The notes beneath the pieces are model-generated. The model worked only from the letters and a program-made list of their open reading frames with translations, did no database searches and had not been told where the DNA came from. From Ornithodoros turicata (Eukaryota; Arthropoda; Arachnida; Ixodida; Argasidae), in the NCBI RefSeq assembly GCF_037126465.1, contig NC_088202.1, positions 131,020,123 through 131,084,122 on the forward strand: a stretch of 64,000 nucleotides of DNA. Direction: 5' to 3'. Each line of letters opens with the position of its first letter. Positions within the stretch are counted from its first letter, which is position 1. The position numbers were made by a program, and so were the translations under genes. Positions 9,067 to 19,338 of this stretch are shown one piece after another.

Positions 9067-11148
9067 TCATCTATCCCAGGGTTCGTAGTCACTATGCGGA
9101 CGTGAGAAATCTATGTACATGGGTTGTCCTGGTTTACAGCCGAAAGCCGCTGCAAAGCCATTGACCTGTGGCACCAAGATATTGCACAATGCATCTTCCA
9201 TAATACCTGCTTCAGCTGGGCCGCAGTTCAAAAAACAGGCAACCAGGAAAAAAAGACGCTTCACATCAAAACCACCACCAATTTCCGTCGAGTTCACAAG
9301 GTTGTGACGTATTACTTCTCTGTAGACAGCATTGATACCCATAGCGCGAAACAGAAAAACAATCAGCTCGATTGGCGCAATTTCAAACGCTGTATTTGTC
9401 AGAAGGTCAAAGATGGCCTCTGAGTAGTTGAGAACTCTCTGATACACGACTTCAGAAAATGCCTTAATACGTTGTTCATCAACCACGTGAAACTCGTCGT
9501 CGGCGAAGTGCACAAAATACATGAGTTGGAACATGTTGCTGGCTATGTATTCGCCCAAGGTGGCCATCTTCACCTGAAGTGGAACGGATGTCGTTATGAT
9601 GGGTGGACCAAGGAACTGCATAGGCACTTGTATCTCACGAGCCACGAGCAATCGGTAGACTGGAATACTGCCAACAAGCGGCAGATGCAGGAGGTCTCGA
9701 ACAGGACGCCGTATAGTGTCTTTGAAAACGCGTGCGTTCGCCTTCGCAACTGTGAGATACATGTGGAAGAAGTTGCCCCTTAAGAGTGGGATGTACTTGT
9801 AAATTTTATCCAGTGCTGCCCATGTGGACGTCATGTTGAACTCGCCCACCGAAATGGTATCTAATTCACGGCCAAATGCTTCAGCCGCCGTGACGCTGTC
9901 ACGACGTACCGCGTGATCAACAGCGTGCCGTGCATGACGATAGATGTCGAATATTTCGCTCTTGTCAGGGACGGACATCAGGACGTATTGAGAGACGAGC
10001 AAAGGCATCAGATCGATGATGCCTTCAAAGCAGCGCTGGGTGATATATGTATAGGTGCCGTCTGCTTCATTCAGGTCCTTCATTAGGTGGTAGGTAAGGT
10101 ACGTAGATGTAAAAGGTGACAGGTACCAGACTAAATAGGTGCCGATATAAAGCTTCAGTTTTGCAAGTGTCTCGGTATCATGAAGGTAGTAGTGATTGAA
10201 CTTATAGAATAGCATGCTCTGAAGGCAGATGATATTATCTTCAGGCCACAGTTGAGAGTTGTCGGGTAAGTGCCGGTTGACGGCTAAGCGGAGCTCAGAG
10301 TCTTCTAGGTTCATGTATCGTGGTTGGTATACGCCGAGATGGCTCTTCATAGCATCACTCATTACCTCGTGCGCTGCTAGAACATCCTTGATCATGCGTC
10401 CATATGACCGACCCCTACCTCCGATTCTCTCAGCACACCGCCGGATGTATGTTTCAGCGACGTTCGATTTCTTCAGCTTATTCACATGTTCTAGCCACTG
10501 AAGGATGCTGTAGTCCATCGTCAGGTACAGAATATTCTGCTTTGGAAACCTGGGATGGCGACCGACCGTGAACACCCAGAAGAGTGGCACTCCGTAGTCC
10601 AAAGATGAGCCCACAAAGATATCCAGGATATCGAGTCTTGTCGCTGGCGTCTTTTCGGGCCAAGAAAGTTTAAGCCAGCGCAGAAAGTCCTTTAAGGTGT
10701 CTTCCTGTGCAGCGTGCATAGTGCAGGCGCTTAACAACACCGATGCTTTTTCCTTGGAGTTCTGGCGGTCGTCATGAGGATTACCTCCGGCAAGAACAAT
10801 CTCCTTGAAAAGAGCGTGAAGATGATATGCTTCGTACTTATCCTTTGGGGTGCCGAAGCGTCGACCTGCGTACTTTTCCCACCTTCCACACACGTGATCG
10901 TAGAAGTTGTGGCAAGGATCCGCTGCTAGGTTGATGGAATGGTTCATGTCGCGTTCCAGGGAGAGACACTCAACTCCTTGGCATCTGAGAATGGTGTTCG
11001 AGATGGCGAGTGGAACAAGTACGGCGAAGAGAGTTACTTCGGCGGTAAACATTGCAATAAATATTGCGTAGAAGAAGCAGGAGTGGGTTTTGCTACTTGC
11101 GAGTGGGTGTTGCGGTGACCGGACGGAGGATGCGTCGCCTTCTACCAT
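9067..11148 (-). CDS. M13 neprilysin-like pseudopeptidase, copy 2 (A-P type), 693 aa
   Basis: An intact single-exon ORF with a good start context (ACCATGG). A short cytosolic tail (MVEGDASSVRSPQ) is followed by a signal anchor at about residues 25-51, so it is a type II membrane protein. The ectodomain opens with the M13 signature RCQGVEC and CHNFYDHVCGRW and runs the full family length. Near the C-terminus come VAREIQVPM (the substrate-binding NAxY strand), TLGEYIASNMFQ where HExxH should be, LLTNTAFEI where ENxxxD should be, then FFLVACFLNCG and NGFAAAFGCKPGQPM, the conserved M13 tail. Every zinc ligand is missing, so no peptidase activity is expected. Several NxS/T sites suggest glycosylation. 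Its A-type 5' end pairs it with copy 4, its 3' end with copy 5 and its middle with copy 3. M13 membership is secure; function is inferred. Confidence 0.93.
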   Translation of the reverse strand: MVEGDASSVRSPQHPLASSKTHSCFFYAIFIAMFTAEVTLFAVLVPLAISNTILRCQGVECLSLERDMNHSINLAADPCHNFYDHVCGRWEKYAGRRFGTPKDKYEAYHLHALFKEIVLAGGNPHDDRQNSKEKASVLLSACTMHAAQEDTLKDFLRWLKLSWPEKTPATRLDILDIFVGSSLDYGVPLFWVFTVGRHPRFPKQNILYLTMDYSILQWLEHVNKLKKSNVAETYIRRCAERIGGRGRSYGRMIKDVLAAHEVMSDAMKSHLGVYQPRYMNLEDSELRLAVNRHLPDNSQLWPEDNIICLQSMLFYKFNHYYLHDTETLAKLKLYIGTYLVWYLSPFTSTYLTYHLMKDLNEADGTYTYITQRCFEGIIDLMPLLVSQYVLMSVPDKSEIFDIYRHARHAVDHAVRRDSVTAAEAFGRELDTISVGEFNMTSTWAALDKIYKYIPLLRGNFFHMYLTVAKANARVFKDTIRRPVRDLLHLPLVGSIPVYRLLVAREIQVPMQFLGPPIITTSVPLQVKMATLGEYIASNMFQLMYFVHFADDEFHVVDEQRIKAFSEVVYQRVLNYSEAIFDLLTNTAFEIAPIELIVFLFRAMGINAVYREVIRHNLVNSTEIGGGFDVKRLFFLVACFLNCGPAEAGIMEDALCNILVPQVNGFAAAFGCKPGQPMYIDFSRPHSDYEPWDR

Positions 11149-11460
11149 GGTTCATTCCAACTGTGGTGGCTGAGAGGGTAACGCACAACGTCATGCACAC
11201 GGGGCTCGGGCTCGCTTGCGTGCCTACCGTGCCTACGTAAAGTTCTTCTTCTTCTCACACGTAGCCAACGCTACGCCAGCGTCAGGGTGTGTTTTTCTTT
11301 TGGTGTTTTTTTACCCGCGAAATATTTTTTACAGCGGCAGCTGCGAACGGGAAGGTTTCAGAGATCGTCGTATCTGTGGGTCAAAAACCCCTCGCCTCTC
11401 CGCATCAGAGCGGAGGAAAACAGAGTGACAACTGCGCTCGCAGGTGTGGAAAGGGAAAGC
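11149..11460 (-). promoter_or_regulatory. 5' flank of copy 2, A type
   Basis: It shares GCCTACCGTGCCTACGTAAA and the TTCTTCTTCT run with all copies. At 11282 it departs from the B-type flank, with GTCAGGGTGTGTTTTTC where B types have a CCATATAAGG box. It matches copy 4 (27240-27460). No TATA box is evident. Confidence 0.6.
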
Positions 11461-11659
11461 GGCGCTAGAGAGCGGCAGCTGCGTGCGGTGCAGTTAGTTA
11501 GTTAGTTAGCAAATTAGTAAAATAAAGTAAACCTTGGGGCTTTCACCAACCCACCATGGGTCTACCTGCTCCATTGCAAAAGCTGTATAGCTATTACACA
11601 CTCCGAATCAAAATCCTGAATCACAGAGGGTTCCCTCACATGCTCACGGGCACTCAATC

Positions 11660-12000
11660 AATAGAGCGGGAAGACAAAAGGGCACGCTACAGATCTACAA
11701 ACTACGGTGTCAGCAGTTCACACTAAAAGGGAGTTCGCACTTAGTGTTCACAATACATTTGCGAGACCAGACTCACTCAGGAAGGCTACCAGCAGACGGA
11801 TTGCCTTCCTTTGATTGTGCGGAGTATCCCAAAGACCCGATAAATCAGTCAGCTCCACTGGACGGTCCATGATGCGTAAAATGCCGGCAAGGAGTGACTG
11901 TCTCTCTGATCTGAAGTGGCATCACTTCAGCAAGACGTGACCGCCGTCATCCACCACATCACACTCAGTATGTGGTGGATCCTCACACTGATGGCTCAGT
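11660..12000 (-). mobile_element. LINE 3' end, 5' truncated, duplicated with copy 2
   Basis: The minus strand reads CEDPPHTECDVVDDGGHVLL (with a frame change), a zinc-knuckle region, then DTPHNQRKAIRLLVAFLSES. This is the tail of the LINE lying in the same place behind copy 4 (27461-28049). The shared 3' UTR ends at ATTGATTGAGTG (complement at 11652-11663). Both loci carry it next to the A-type flank, so it inserted before the gene pair was duplicated. Confidence 0.8.
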
Positions 12001-12039
12001 AACACAAGATAGTTCAGCATTGCAAATGGCACACCACTC

Positions 12040-12335
12040 CTAAGCCGAGTTGATCATGTATGTAAACTGCAAGCAGCTTTTGGTTACACTAATTACTTTT
12101 ATTACTCCCCAATACAAACATCCATTCGTGAGTGGAATGCCCTCCCTGCGAATGTTGTAGCTTCAGCATCTCATGAACATTTTGTGAAGAAGTGCGGAAT
12201 GTTGTATTTGTTATGATTTGTTTCTTAACTGTTTGCGTGCTATTTGTCTCATGTTCGTTTGTGTTACTATTTGTTCCCTGTTTTTTCTGTTAACCCCCCT
12301 CATGTAATGTCTCTTGGCATTTGAGGTATATAAAT
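12040..12335 (+). mobile_element. LINE 3' end (CR1/RTE/Jockey-like tail)
   Basis: The plus frame near 12090-12215 reads SIREWNALPANVVASASHEHF, a common C-terminal LINE RT tail pattern (IR.WN.LP). An A/T-rich 3' UTR ending GGTATATAAATG follows. Heavily 5' truncated. Confidence 0.6.
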
Positions 12336-13510
12336 GATAGTTCGAGCGCCGCCTTCTACATTCCGGATGAAGACCTGGGGCATGGTTTCAAACTCTCCCA
12401 TACAGTGTCCTCGACAGAAGCCGAACTGTTCGGTATCCTGGCAGCACTGGAGCATATTATCGATTCCGGGCATGGAACGTGGATCATTCTTACCGACAGC
12501 TAGGCATTATTAGATATGTTGTCGTCATCTCGCACCAGCATAATAAGCGATTTGCACACCATGACGTGTCAAAAATTCAACCCACTCTTAGCCACTGGTT
12601 ACAACATCACGTTTCAATGGGTCTCTGGCCACGTAGGCGTGTATTGAAATACCCGAGCAGACGCAGTAGCGAGACGCGCTGGGCCTGATGACATTTCGGC
12701 CCTGGCACCTCTGCCGCTTACAGCCTCCACATGCCGTCTACGCATTCGCCGTCGGTGTGCCACATATGCTCGGCAGTTCCGTGCCGAAACTACGACTTAC
12801 GACTCATTCCTACGGTCTATCGACCCATTGATTGAGTTCGTCATCACTTGCCACCGCAGTCGTAAAGAAGAATCCCTTCACCGCCTACGACTGAATGTTG
12901 CCCGTACACCCTCACTTCTCTTCAAGATGGGTCGGCTAAATTCACCAAACTGTAATCTCTGTGGAGTGGAAGCTAACATCCCACGCCAGCTCCTGTATTG
13001 CCAGCAGCACCTTCAACATAGGGACACCCTCCGTTGCCGTCTGCTCCAGGTCGGCTGCAAGGACTTTTCGTTGGCTGCTCTTCTTGGCCCCGTCTTGCAC
13101 CCCAACCAGTGGGCTGTCACTGACGCTCTCCTCGGTTTTCTCAGAGTCTCAGGACTCGTGAACAGCATGTAACGTTGTGCCAGTGTTTTTCTTCTTTCTT
13201 TCTTTCCTTTTCCTTTCTTTTTCCCTCTTTTTCTTTTTTCTTTCCTTCATTTTTTGTTCGATTCCCCCGTTCTTCTTTTCTCTTTCTTTCCTCTTTTTTC
13301 GATTCCCCCATTTTTATTTTTTATTTCCTTCCTTTTTTTCGATTCCCCCTTTATTCTTTCTCCTTACTTTTCTTTTTGACTCCCCTTTTTTGCTTTTATT
13401 TCTCCTTCCTTTTCTTCTTCGTTTCGCCTTCCCCTTTTCCCTTTCTTTCGGGATTGCAAGCCGGCTCTTTGCCTGGCTAACCTTTTCTTTCTTTTTTTTC
13501 TTAATAAACA
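12336..13510 (+). mobile_element. LINE remnant: RNase H, zinc knuckle, polypyrimidine 3' UTR
   Basis: Plus-strand RNase H blocks are SSTEAELFGILAALEHI and ILTDS (catalytic strand) at 12410-12503, then FQWVSGHVGV near 12615 after a stop. An open 114-codon tail (12828-13172) contains CNLCGVEANIPRQLLYC, the family's CX2CX7HX4C knuckle with histidine changed to arginine. The 3' UTR (13173-13500) is a long C/T tract with recurring GATTCCCCC. AATAAA at 13502 precedes the junction with the gypsy block at 13511. Dead, with several stops. Confidence 0.8.
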
Positions 13511-14764
13511 CATATGCCGGCCTCAGGAAATGAAGGCGGCCGAACTTTTCTAGGCACCACAGCAGCAGCCTCTTTGATGTCACTGACACAAACATTTGTT
13601 TTCTTATCGGGCGTGACTAACGGGCGATGAAGTGAGCATCATTCCACCGTGTCCTTGTATACCGTCATCGCGCATCCAAATATATAACAAACCAAGCCGC
13701 CAACTCTTTCCCTGTCAAGTGTTTCGACGAACAATCCCTCACCCTGAATTAAGGCTGCGTCGTACCTTTCAATGGGTTTTGATCACCGCACATGTTTTGA
13801 GACGCCATCATCGGGGCGGATTTTCTACGCTACTTGCACCTTCTGGTCGACGTGAAGCGACTTAGGCTGCTTGACAACACCACCGGCCTGTCCCAGGAAC
13901 AGGAGCGAAGCGCAAGTCGACTAGCCCTGCCTTCACGCGACCGGCAGCTACACCACACTTTCGTGGTATTCTGAAAGACTTCCGCAACGTCGTGAGATTA
14001 CTACCCGCGGACACTCCCCATCGACATACGAGAACGGACGACATCCTCACTAAAGGCTTTTCTGAACACGAGATACCACATCAACTATCATCCGACACTT
14101 TGCCATTGCCCGTCCTGAGTTTGATCACCTCCTGGCGCTTAGGTACCTACGACCATCCAGCAGTCCTTAGGTCTCTGCGTTACATATGTTCCCACAAAAA
14201 GATCCAGGGAATTGGCGCCCCCGTGACGATTACCGTGCGCCATTTCTAACCGGTATCCTATTGCGCATATCCATGACTTTCTCATCAATCTCTATGACGC
14301 TGCGGTATTTTCCAAGATTGATTCCTGTGGAGACCGCGGACATAGCAAACAATACCATAAAACGCCCTTCAGCATCCTCACGGAAATGCACTGGGTACCA
14401 TTCGAACCAGCAGTTGTACATTACACTTCGCGCCATCGGATCCAAAACCGCGGACAAGGTGGTGGCAGGTCGAAGATTTGGCGTATATGCAAACATACTG
14501 TTTTGCGAGGCGCCTTGTTTTGTACCGTACCACGGTGTTAGAGCTGGAATTGTAGAAGACGCGATCTGCGAGGTTGGCTACGCAGATGCTTTTAACTTAT
14601 CTATAACTTTGCATTGATTAGGGGCTCGTGCCGATAAATCCAGGTCAATCAAGTTCACGTACACATACGCCTGACAATATCTTGCAACAAAGCAGGGAGC
14701 TGTATTGCGATAAACTATTTACATGATACTTTGTATCTGAATCCCTGAAATGTCTATCCGAGTA
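13511..14764 (+). mobile_element. Ty3/gypsy pol fossil (block shared with 36655-37955)
   Basis: Plus-strand frames give ADFLRYLHLLVDVKR (the gypsy protease-to-RT linker, 13815-13860), then ALPSRDRQLHHTFVVF and QKDPGNWRPRDDYRAPF (RT entry, 14190-14240), then PIPHIHDFLINLYDAAVFSK-like sequence to about 14320. After about 14390 the pol match ends. A further 370 bp of unknown sequence is shared with the second copy. No LTRs are seen. It lies 3' of copy 3, and the second copy lies 3' of copy 5. Confidence 0.75.
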
Positions 14765-14979
14765 TACAGGGTGTTTGCTCTAACGTGTCCTGAAATTTTA
14801 TTTAAGGCGAGCGTTAAAAGAGAAACGAGCGCTACGTTTCAACTACTTGACTAGGAAACAGGTGCTACTAGTGAAGCAGTACCTGTTTCTTACTCAAGTA
14901 GCAGAAAAGTACCACTTGCTTTTCTTTTATCGCTCGCTTTAAAAATAATTTCTGGAATCGTTAGAGCAGACACCCTGTA
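14765..14979. mobile_element. 215-bp TIR hairpin element (MITE), TA target site
   Basis: Ends TACAGGGTGTTTGCTCTAAC and the complement of TACAGGGTGTCTGCTCTAAC are flanked by TA on both sides. The arms stay complementary inward (GCGAGCGTTAAAAGA against TCTTTTATCGCTCGC), so almost the whole element folds into one hairpin. The right half survives at 24028-24089 beside copy 4; copy 5's flank has none. Confidence 0.9.
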
Positions 14980-14999
14980 TACGGCGGGAATAGAAGGCA

Positions 15000-15188
15000 A
15001 GGGATGGCGATCGGCAATTTCCATACCTTGTGTGCCTAAGCTCCTGATAAATGAGTGCCCTGTAGGCGCCTGGACTGCGTCTGTACGTTTCTCTTAGACA
15101 GCTGGACTCTCGCCCTTGGTCCTTCGCATAATCCAGCCCATCAACGCTCTGCGCTCAAAGCTTTTTTGACACAACGGGACTTCAATGA
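15000..15188 (+). mobile_element. LINE tail fragment in copy 3 flank
   Basis: The plus frame reads GPSHNPAHQRSALKAFLTQR, the last residues of a LINE ORF2 tail also seen at 24113, 31735, 36891 and 38063. Confidence 0.6.
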
Positions 15189-15768
15189 TGCGACGTACCA
15201 GCATGCGGAATGCAACAATGTGAATTTTTTTTCTCCCCCTTATTGCTCAGATTTCATCTCTGTACTGCGCCGACAGGTAGAGTTTCGTAAATGTTCCACA
15301 GACAGCACTCATTTATAAAACCGCGATATTTTTTGAATGCAATGTAATGGAAACACAAGCCAGAGGCACACACTTGGCAAAAGCCATCACCGATATCCAG
15401 CGCCGCAGGTGCTAAGGCTTTCACTGTAACAGTTTTTTTATGCAATGCATAGACTTGAGGGCAGTCGGTGCATGCTACATCTGAGTACTTTAGAAGTTGG
15501 AACACGATACCCCAGATGGACACGTGGAAAGAATGTCGATTTCATGTTAATCCCTCTTTCTACATTACCCAGAAGCTCCTTGAGCAGTCGTCAACATCGT
15601 GTCCGTGTATAAGGCAATCTATCAGATAACTTTTGCAAACACAGCACTCAATATTTATGTATTTCTAAAAATCGTGCGCAGTGATCAAGTAACGTGGTAT
15701 AAGCATATCACAAAAGGCCCATACGAATTCCCACTAAACCATAGAAAGAAAAGAAAGTCTAATCATAT
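15189..15768 (-). repeat. M13 unit 3' flank, Q type (copy 3)
   Basis: It joins the LINE tail directly to GCATGCGGAATGCAAC, lacking the GCATCAAAATGGTT block of the P type. The same junction lies beside copy 4. Confidence 0.8.
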
Positions 15769-17847
15769 TCATCCATCCCAGGGCTCGTCGTCACTGTGCG
15801 GATGTGAGAAATCGATGTACATGGGTTGTCCTGGTTTACAGCCGAAAGCCGCAGCAAAGCCGTTGACCTGTGGCACCAACATATTGCATAATGCATCTTC
15901 CATAACACCTGCTTGAGCTGGGCCGCAGTTCAAAAAACAGGCAACCAGGAAAAAGAGGCGCTTCACATCAAAACCACCAACAATTTCCGTCGAGTTCACA
16001 AGGTTGTGACGTATTACATCTCTGTAAGCAGCATTGATACCCATAGCGCGAAACAGAAAAACCAACTGCTCGATTTGCTCAATCGCAAGCGCTGTGTTTC
16101 CCAGAAGGTCAGCGATGGACTCCGAGTAGTTGAAAAATCTCTCATACACAACTTTAGAAAAGTCCTTAATACGTTGTTTATCAATCGGGTGAAAGTCCTC
16201 GTCGGCGAAGTGCACAAAATACATGAGTTGGAACATGTTGCGGGCTATGTATGCGCCCAAGGTGGCCATCTTCGCCTCAAGTGGAACGGATGTCGTTATG
16301 ATGGGTGGACGAAGGAACAGCATAGGCACTTGTATCTCACGAGCCACGAGCAATCGGTAGACTGGAATACTGCCAACAAGCGGCAGATGCAGGAGGTCTC
16401 GAACAGGACGCCGTATAGTGTCTTTGAAAACGCGTGCGTTCGCCTTCGCAACTGTGAGATACATGTGGAAGAAGTTGCCCCTTAAGAGTGGGATGTACTT
16501 GTAAATTTTATCCAGTGCTGCCCATGTGGACGTCATGTTGAACTCGCCCACCGAAATGGTATCTAATTCACGGCCAAATGCTTCAGCCGCCGTGGCGCTG
16601 TCACGACGTACCACGTGATCAACAGCGTGCCGTGCATGACGATAGATGTCGAATATTTCGCTCTTGTTAGGGATGGACATCAGGACGTATTGAGAGACGA
16701 GCAAAGGCATCAGATCGATGATGCCTTCAAAGCAGCGCTGGGTGATATATGTATTGGTGTCGCCCGCTTCATTCAGGTCCTTCATTAGATGGTGGGTAAG
16801 GTACGTAGATGTAAAAGGTGACAAGTACCAGACTAGATAGGTGCCGATATAAAGCTTTAGTCTTGCAAGTGTCTCGATATCATTAAGGTAGAAGCGATCG
16901 AAGTTATAGAACAGCCTGCGCTGAAGGCAGATGATATTGTCTTCTGGCCACAGTTGAGAGTTGTCGGGTAAGTGGCGGTTAACAGCTAAGCGGAGCTCAG
17001 AGTCTTCTAGGTCCATGTATCGTGGTTCGTATACGCCGAAACGACTCTTCATGGCATCACTCATTACCTCGTGGGCTGCTAGAACATCCTTAATCATGCG
17101 TCCGTATGACCGACCCTTACCTCCGATCCTCTCTGCACACCGTCGGATGTATGTCTCAGCGGCGTTCGATTTCTTCAGCTTATTCATATGTTCTAGCCAC
17201 TGAAGGATGCTGTAGTCCATCGTCATGTACAGTATATTCTGCTTTGGAAACCTGGGATGGCGACCAACCGTGAACATCCAGAAGAGTGGCACTCCGTAGT
17301 CCAAAGACGAGGCCACAAAGATATCCAGGATATCGAGTCTTGTCGCAGGCGTCTTTTCCGGCCAAGAAAGTTTAAGCGACCTCAGAAAGTCCTTTAAGGA
17401 GTCTTCCTGCCCAGCGTGCATAGTGCAAGCGGTTAACAACACCGATGCTTTTTCCTTGGAGTTCTGGCGATCTTCGTGAGCATTACCTCCGGCAAGAACA
17501 ATCTCCTTCAAAAGAGCGTGAAGGTGATATGTTTCGTACTTTTCCCTCGGGGTGCTGAAGCGTCGACCTGCGTACTTTCCCCACCTTCCACACACGTGAT
17601 CGTAGAAGTTGTGGCAAGGATCCGCTGCTAGGTTGATGGAATGGTTCATGTCGCGTTCCAGGGAGAGACACTCAACTCCTTGGCATCTGAGAATGCTGTT
17701 CGAGATGGCGAGTGGGACAAGTACGGCGAAGAGAGTTGCTTCGGCGGTGAACATTGCCACAAATATTGCGTAGAAGAAGCAAGAGTTAGAGCGGCTCCTG
17801 CGAGATTTTAACGGTGACCGGAGGGAAGATGCGTCGCCTTCGGCCAT
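15769..17847 (-). CDS. M13 neprilysin-like pseudopeptidase, copy 3 (B-Q type), 692 aa
   Basis: An intact single-exon ORF. I place the start at 17847 (MAEGDASS, context ACCATGG, shared by the array) rather than 102 codons upstream, where the open frame runs into a SINE. Residues 1-22 are a basic cytosolic tail (LKSRRSRS), about 24-50 a signal anchor, 51-692 the ectodomain. Cysteines fit M13: C55, C60, C78, C86, C637, C641, C654, C670. The NAxY strand is VAREIQVPM (501-509). HExxH is RNMFQ (536-540), and the ENxxxD position is GNTAL (583-587). NxS/T sites are at 68, 437, 573 and 618. It is predicted catalytically dead. A 274-nt stretch is identical to copy 2. Known M13 proteins cleave peptides at the cell surface; a binding or decoy role here is inference. 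Confidence 0.93.
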   Translation of the reverse strand: MAEGDASSLRSPLKSRRSRSNSCFFYAIFVAMFTAEATLFAVLVPLAISNSILRCQGVECLSLERDMNHSINLAADPCHNFYDHVCGRWGKYAGRRFSTPREKYETYHLHALLKEIVLAGGNAHEDRQNSKEKASVLLTACTMHAGQEDSLKDFLRSLKLSWPEKTPATRLDILDIFVASSLDYGVPLFWMFTVGRHPRFPKQNILYMTMDYSILQWLEHMNKLKKSNAAETYIRRCAERIGGKGRSYGRMIKDVLAAHEVMSDAMKSRFGVYEPRYMDLEDSELRLAVNRHLPDNSQLWPEDNIICLQRRLFYNFDRFYLNDIETLARLKLYIGTYLVWYLSPFTSTYLTHHLMKDLNEAGDTNTYITQRCFEGIIDLMPLLVSQYVLMSIPNKSEIFDIYRHARHAVDHVVRRDSATAAEAFGRELDTISVGEFNMTSTWAALDKIYKYIPLLRGNFFHMYLTVAKANARVFKDTIRRPVRDLLHLPLVGSIPVYRLLVAREIQVPMLFLRPPIITTSVPLEAKMATLGAYIARNMFQLMYFVHFADEDFHPIDKQRIKDFSKVVYERFFNYSESIADLLGNTALAIEQIEQLVFLFRAMGINAAYRDVIRHNLVNSTEIVGGFDVKRLFFLVACFLNCGPAQAGVMEDALCNMLVPQVNGFAAAFGCKPGQPMYIDFSHPHSDDEPWDG

Positions 17848-17993
17848 GGTTCGTTCCAACTGTGATGGCTGAGCGGGTAACGGGTAACGTGTATGCACAA
17901 CGGGGCTCGTGCTCGCTTGCGTGCCTACCGTGCCTACGTAAAGTTCTTCTTCTTCCCAAAAGTGGCGGATAGCCAACGCTACGCCAACGCCAC

Positions 17994-18003
17994 CCATATA
18001 AGG
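17994..18003 (-). promoter_or_regulatory. TATA/CArG-like box of copy 3
   Basis: CCTTATATGG on the gene strand, about 147 bp upstream of the ATG, fits the CC(A/T)6GG CArG consensus and contains a TATA-like core. The same box is at 41176-41185 before copy 5. A-type copies lack it. Function is inferred. Confidence 0.4.
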
Positions 18004-18089
18004 AAAGATACCTCCTCTTCTTTCTTCGCCATATGGTCGTGTAAGGTAACAACTACTACTACATGAACGACGATGGGATGAGGTGATGT

Positions 18090-18319
18090 GGTGGTGGTGG
18101 TGGGTGGTGAAAGGGCTTGCCGTTGTCGGCCTCACGTAGGTGGGCAACGTCACGACTGACGCCCTGGGGGAATGTGCGTCCTGTGCCGACTTCTAAGGGA
18201 ACTGTGCCGACATATGTCTGAAAGCGTCTGAGGAAAACCCAGGAAAAACCCCAGACAGCACAGCCAGCACCGGGATTCGAACCCGGGTACCTCCCAGTCT
18301 CGACGTGACATGGCCAGCA
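18090..18319 (-). mobile_element. tRNA-derived SINE, 5' truncated, with target duplication
   Basis: On the minus strand a B box (GGTTCGAATCC) near 18275 is followed by GCTGTGCTGTCTGGGGTTTT, as in the SINEs at 62890 and 63693, and an ACC-rich 3' tail. It is flanked by GAGGTGATGT at 18080-18089 and 18320-18329. Copy 5's flank has the near-empty site GAGGTGTTGCAAGG (from 41262). It resembles tick Ruka-type SINEs. Confidence 0.85.
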
Positions 18320-18480
18320 GAGGTGATGTAAGGTAATAGAATGGCAAAGGGTTGTTGCAGTGCCGGATCCCGTGGCTGGATCTCGTGGCCGAACCTGATC
18401 ATGGCTGCGTCGTCTGCTAGCATATGGCATCCGCCCGAAAGCGTTTTACGATGACCGATTATGTTTATTTTCTCCGTGAG

Positions 18481-19330
18481 GTGCTCGCAGATAACACCTA
18501 CCCTTGTGAAACAATTGATTGGCAACCTATGGCCTGTCTGTTTCAAGTCTATAGACATCCTTTGGAGTAGCCCTTATAGTTTCTTTGGTCTGTCAATGGG
18601 AGATTGGACATCTGCCATTGCCTGTCCATGACATCTCCTGCAGACTGACGATAGACTGGCCACTGACCCATCATAGTTTTTTTTTTATCATCATCATATG
18701 CACCTTATTCGGATTCATGAACTGTGATCTGTCAACATGCACGTGCAAAAGCCACCGGACGCAGTTTACTATGAACACATTTCTTCACAGATAAATACTT
18801 ATGATGCAACGTGTCGTGCCTTATCTTTCTTCAGTTTTGCCAGCATCGTTGCTGCGATCATCGGGGACAATCCTCAGTGGCATTTGCAATAGCATAATTT
18901 GGCAGTGCTTTCAGCACGTCCACCACTAAGCGCGTCTGCGGCTTTATGTGGCCACGTGACAGTGCGACCACCACGGGGTCGTCTCACTGTAATGCTGAGG
19001 TACGCTGAAATTGTGGAACCATCTCAGTAACACTGCAAAAATTATAACAACGTAAAATTATTTCCGTCACTAAATGGATTTCAGCCACTAACTGTTTCCT
19101 TTAATAGAGGAACTCTACCAACTGTGACAGTGACCGTGTTCAAGAATCTTGCTTTGAGATGGACATTGCCTTTTCTTTACATTAATATAAGAACGACCCC
19201 GTTATATCTGGTGGATTACATAAATTTATGTACAGGGTTAGAGAATTGTATTGAGTGTGGAATACTGAATAATCCTACGAACGCGACTTTATATGAAATT
19301 TCTACTTGGAGTAAAGATGCCTGTTAATGT
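18481..19330. other. Non-coding stretch
   Basis: No gene or repeat family recognised. There is a short T-run followed by (ATC)n near 18676-18698. Confidence 0.35.
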
Positions 19331-19338
19331 CCTGCAAC

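Larger units (their letters stand above)
17848..18480 (-). repeat. 5' flank of copy 3, B type
   Basis: Shared with copy 5 (41040-41338) and the orphan flank (7205-7460). It contains the GCCTACCGTGCCTACGTAAA box, a TTCTTCTTCT run, CCATATAAGG and CTGGATCTCGTGGCCGAACC. It is interrupted by a SINE at 18090. Confidence 0.8.

Noticed and set aside
13177..13533. Phe/Ser-rich ORFs over a C/T tract
   Set aside because: They are low-complexity translation of a LINE 3' UTR polypyrimidine tract.
15913..16485. Plus-strand ORFs opposite the M13 genes (also 25207-25947, 39366-39758)
   Set aside because: They are antisense to strongly conserved M13 sequence and change with it; no independent signal.
17848..18153. 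Open 102-codon N-terminal extension of M13 copy 3
   Set aside because: It runs through the 5' flank into SINE sequence and is not conserved; copies 2, 4 and 5 start at the same internal ATG.
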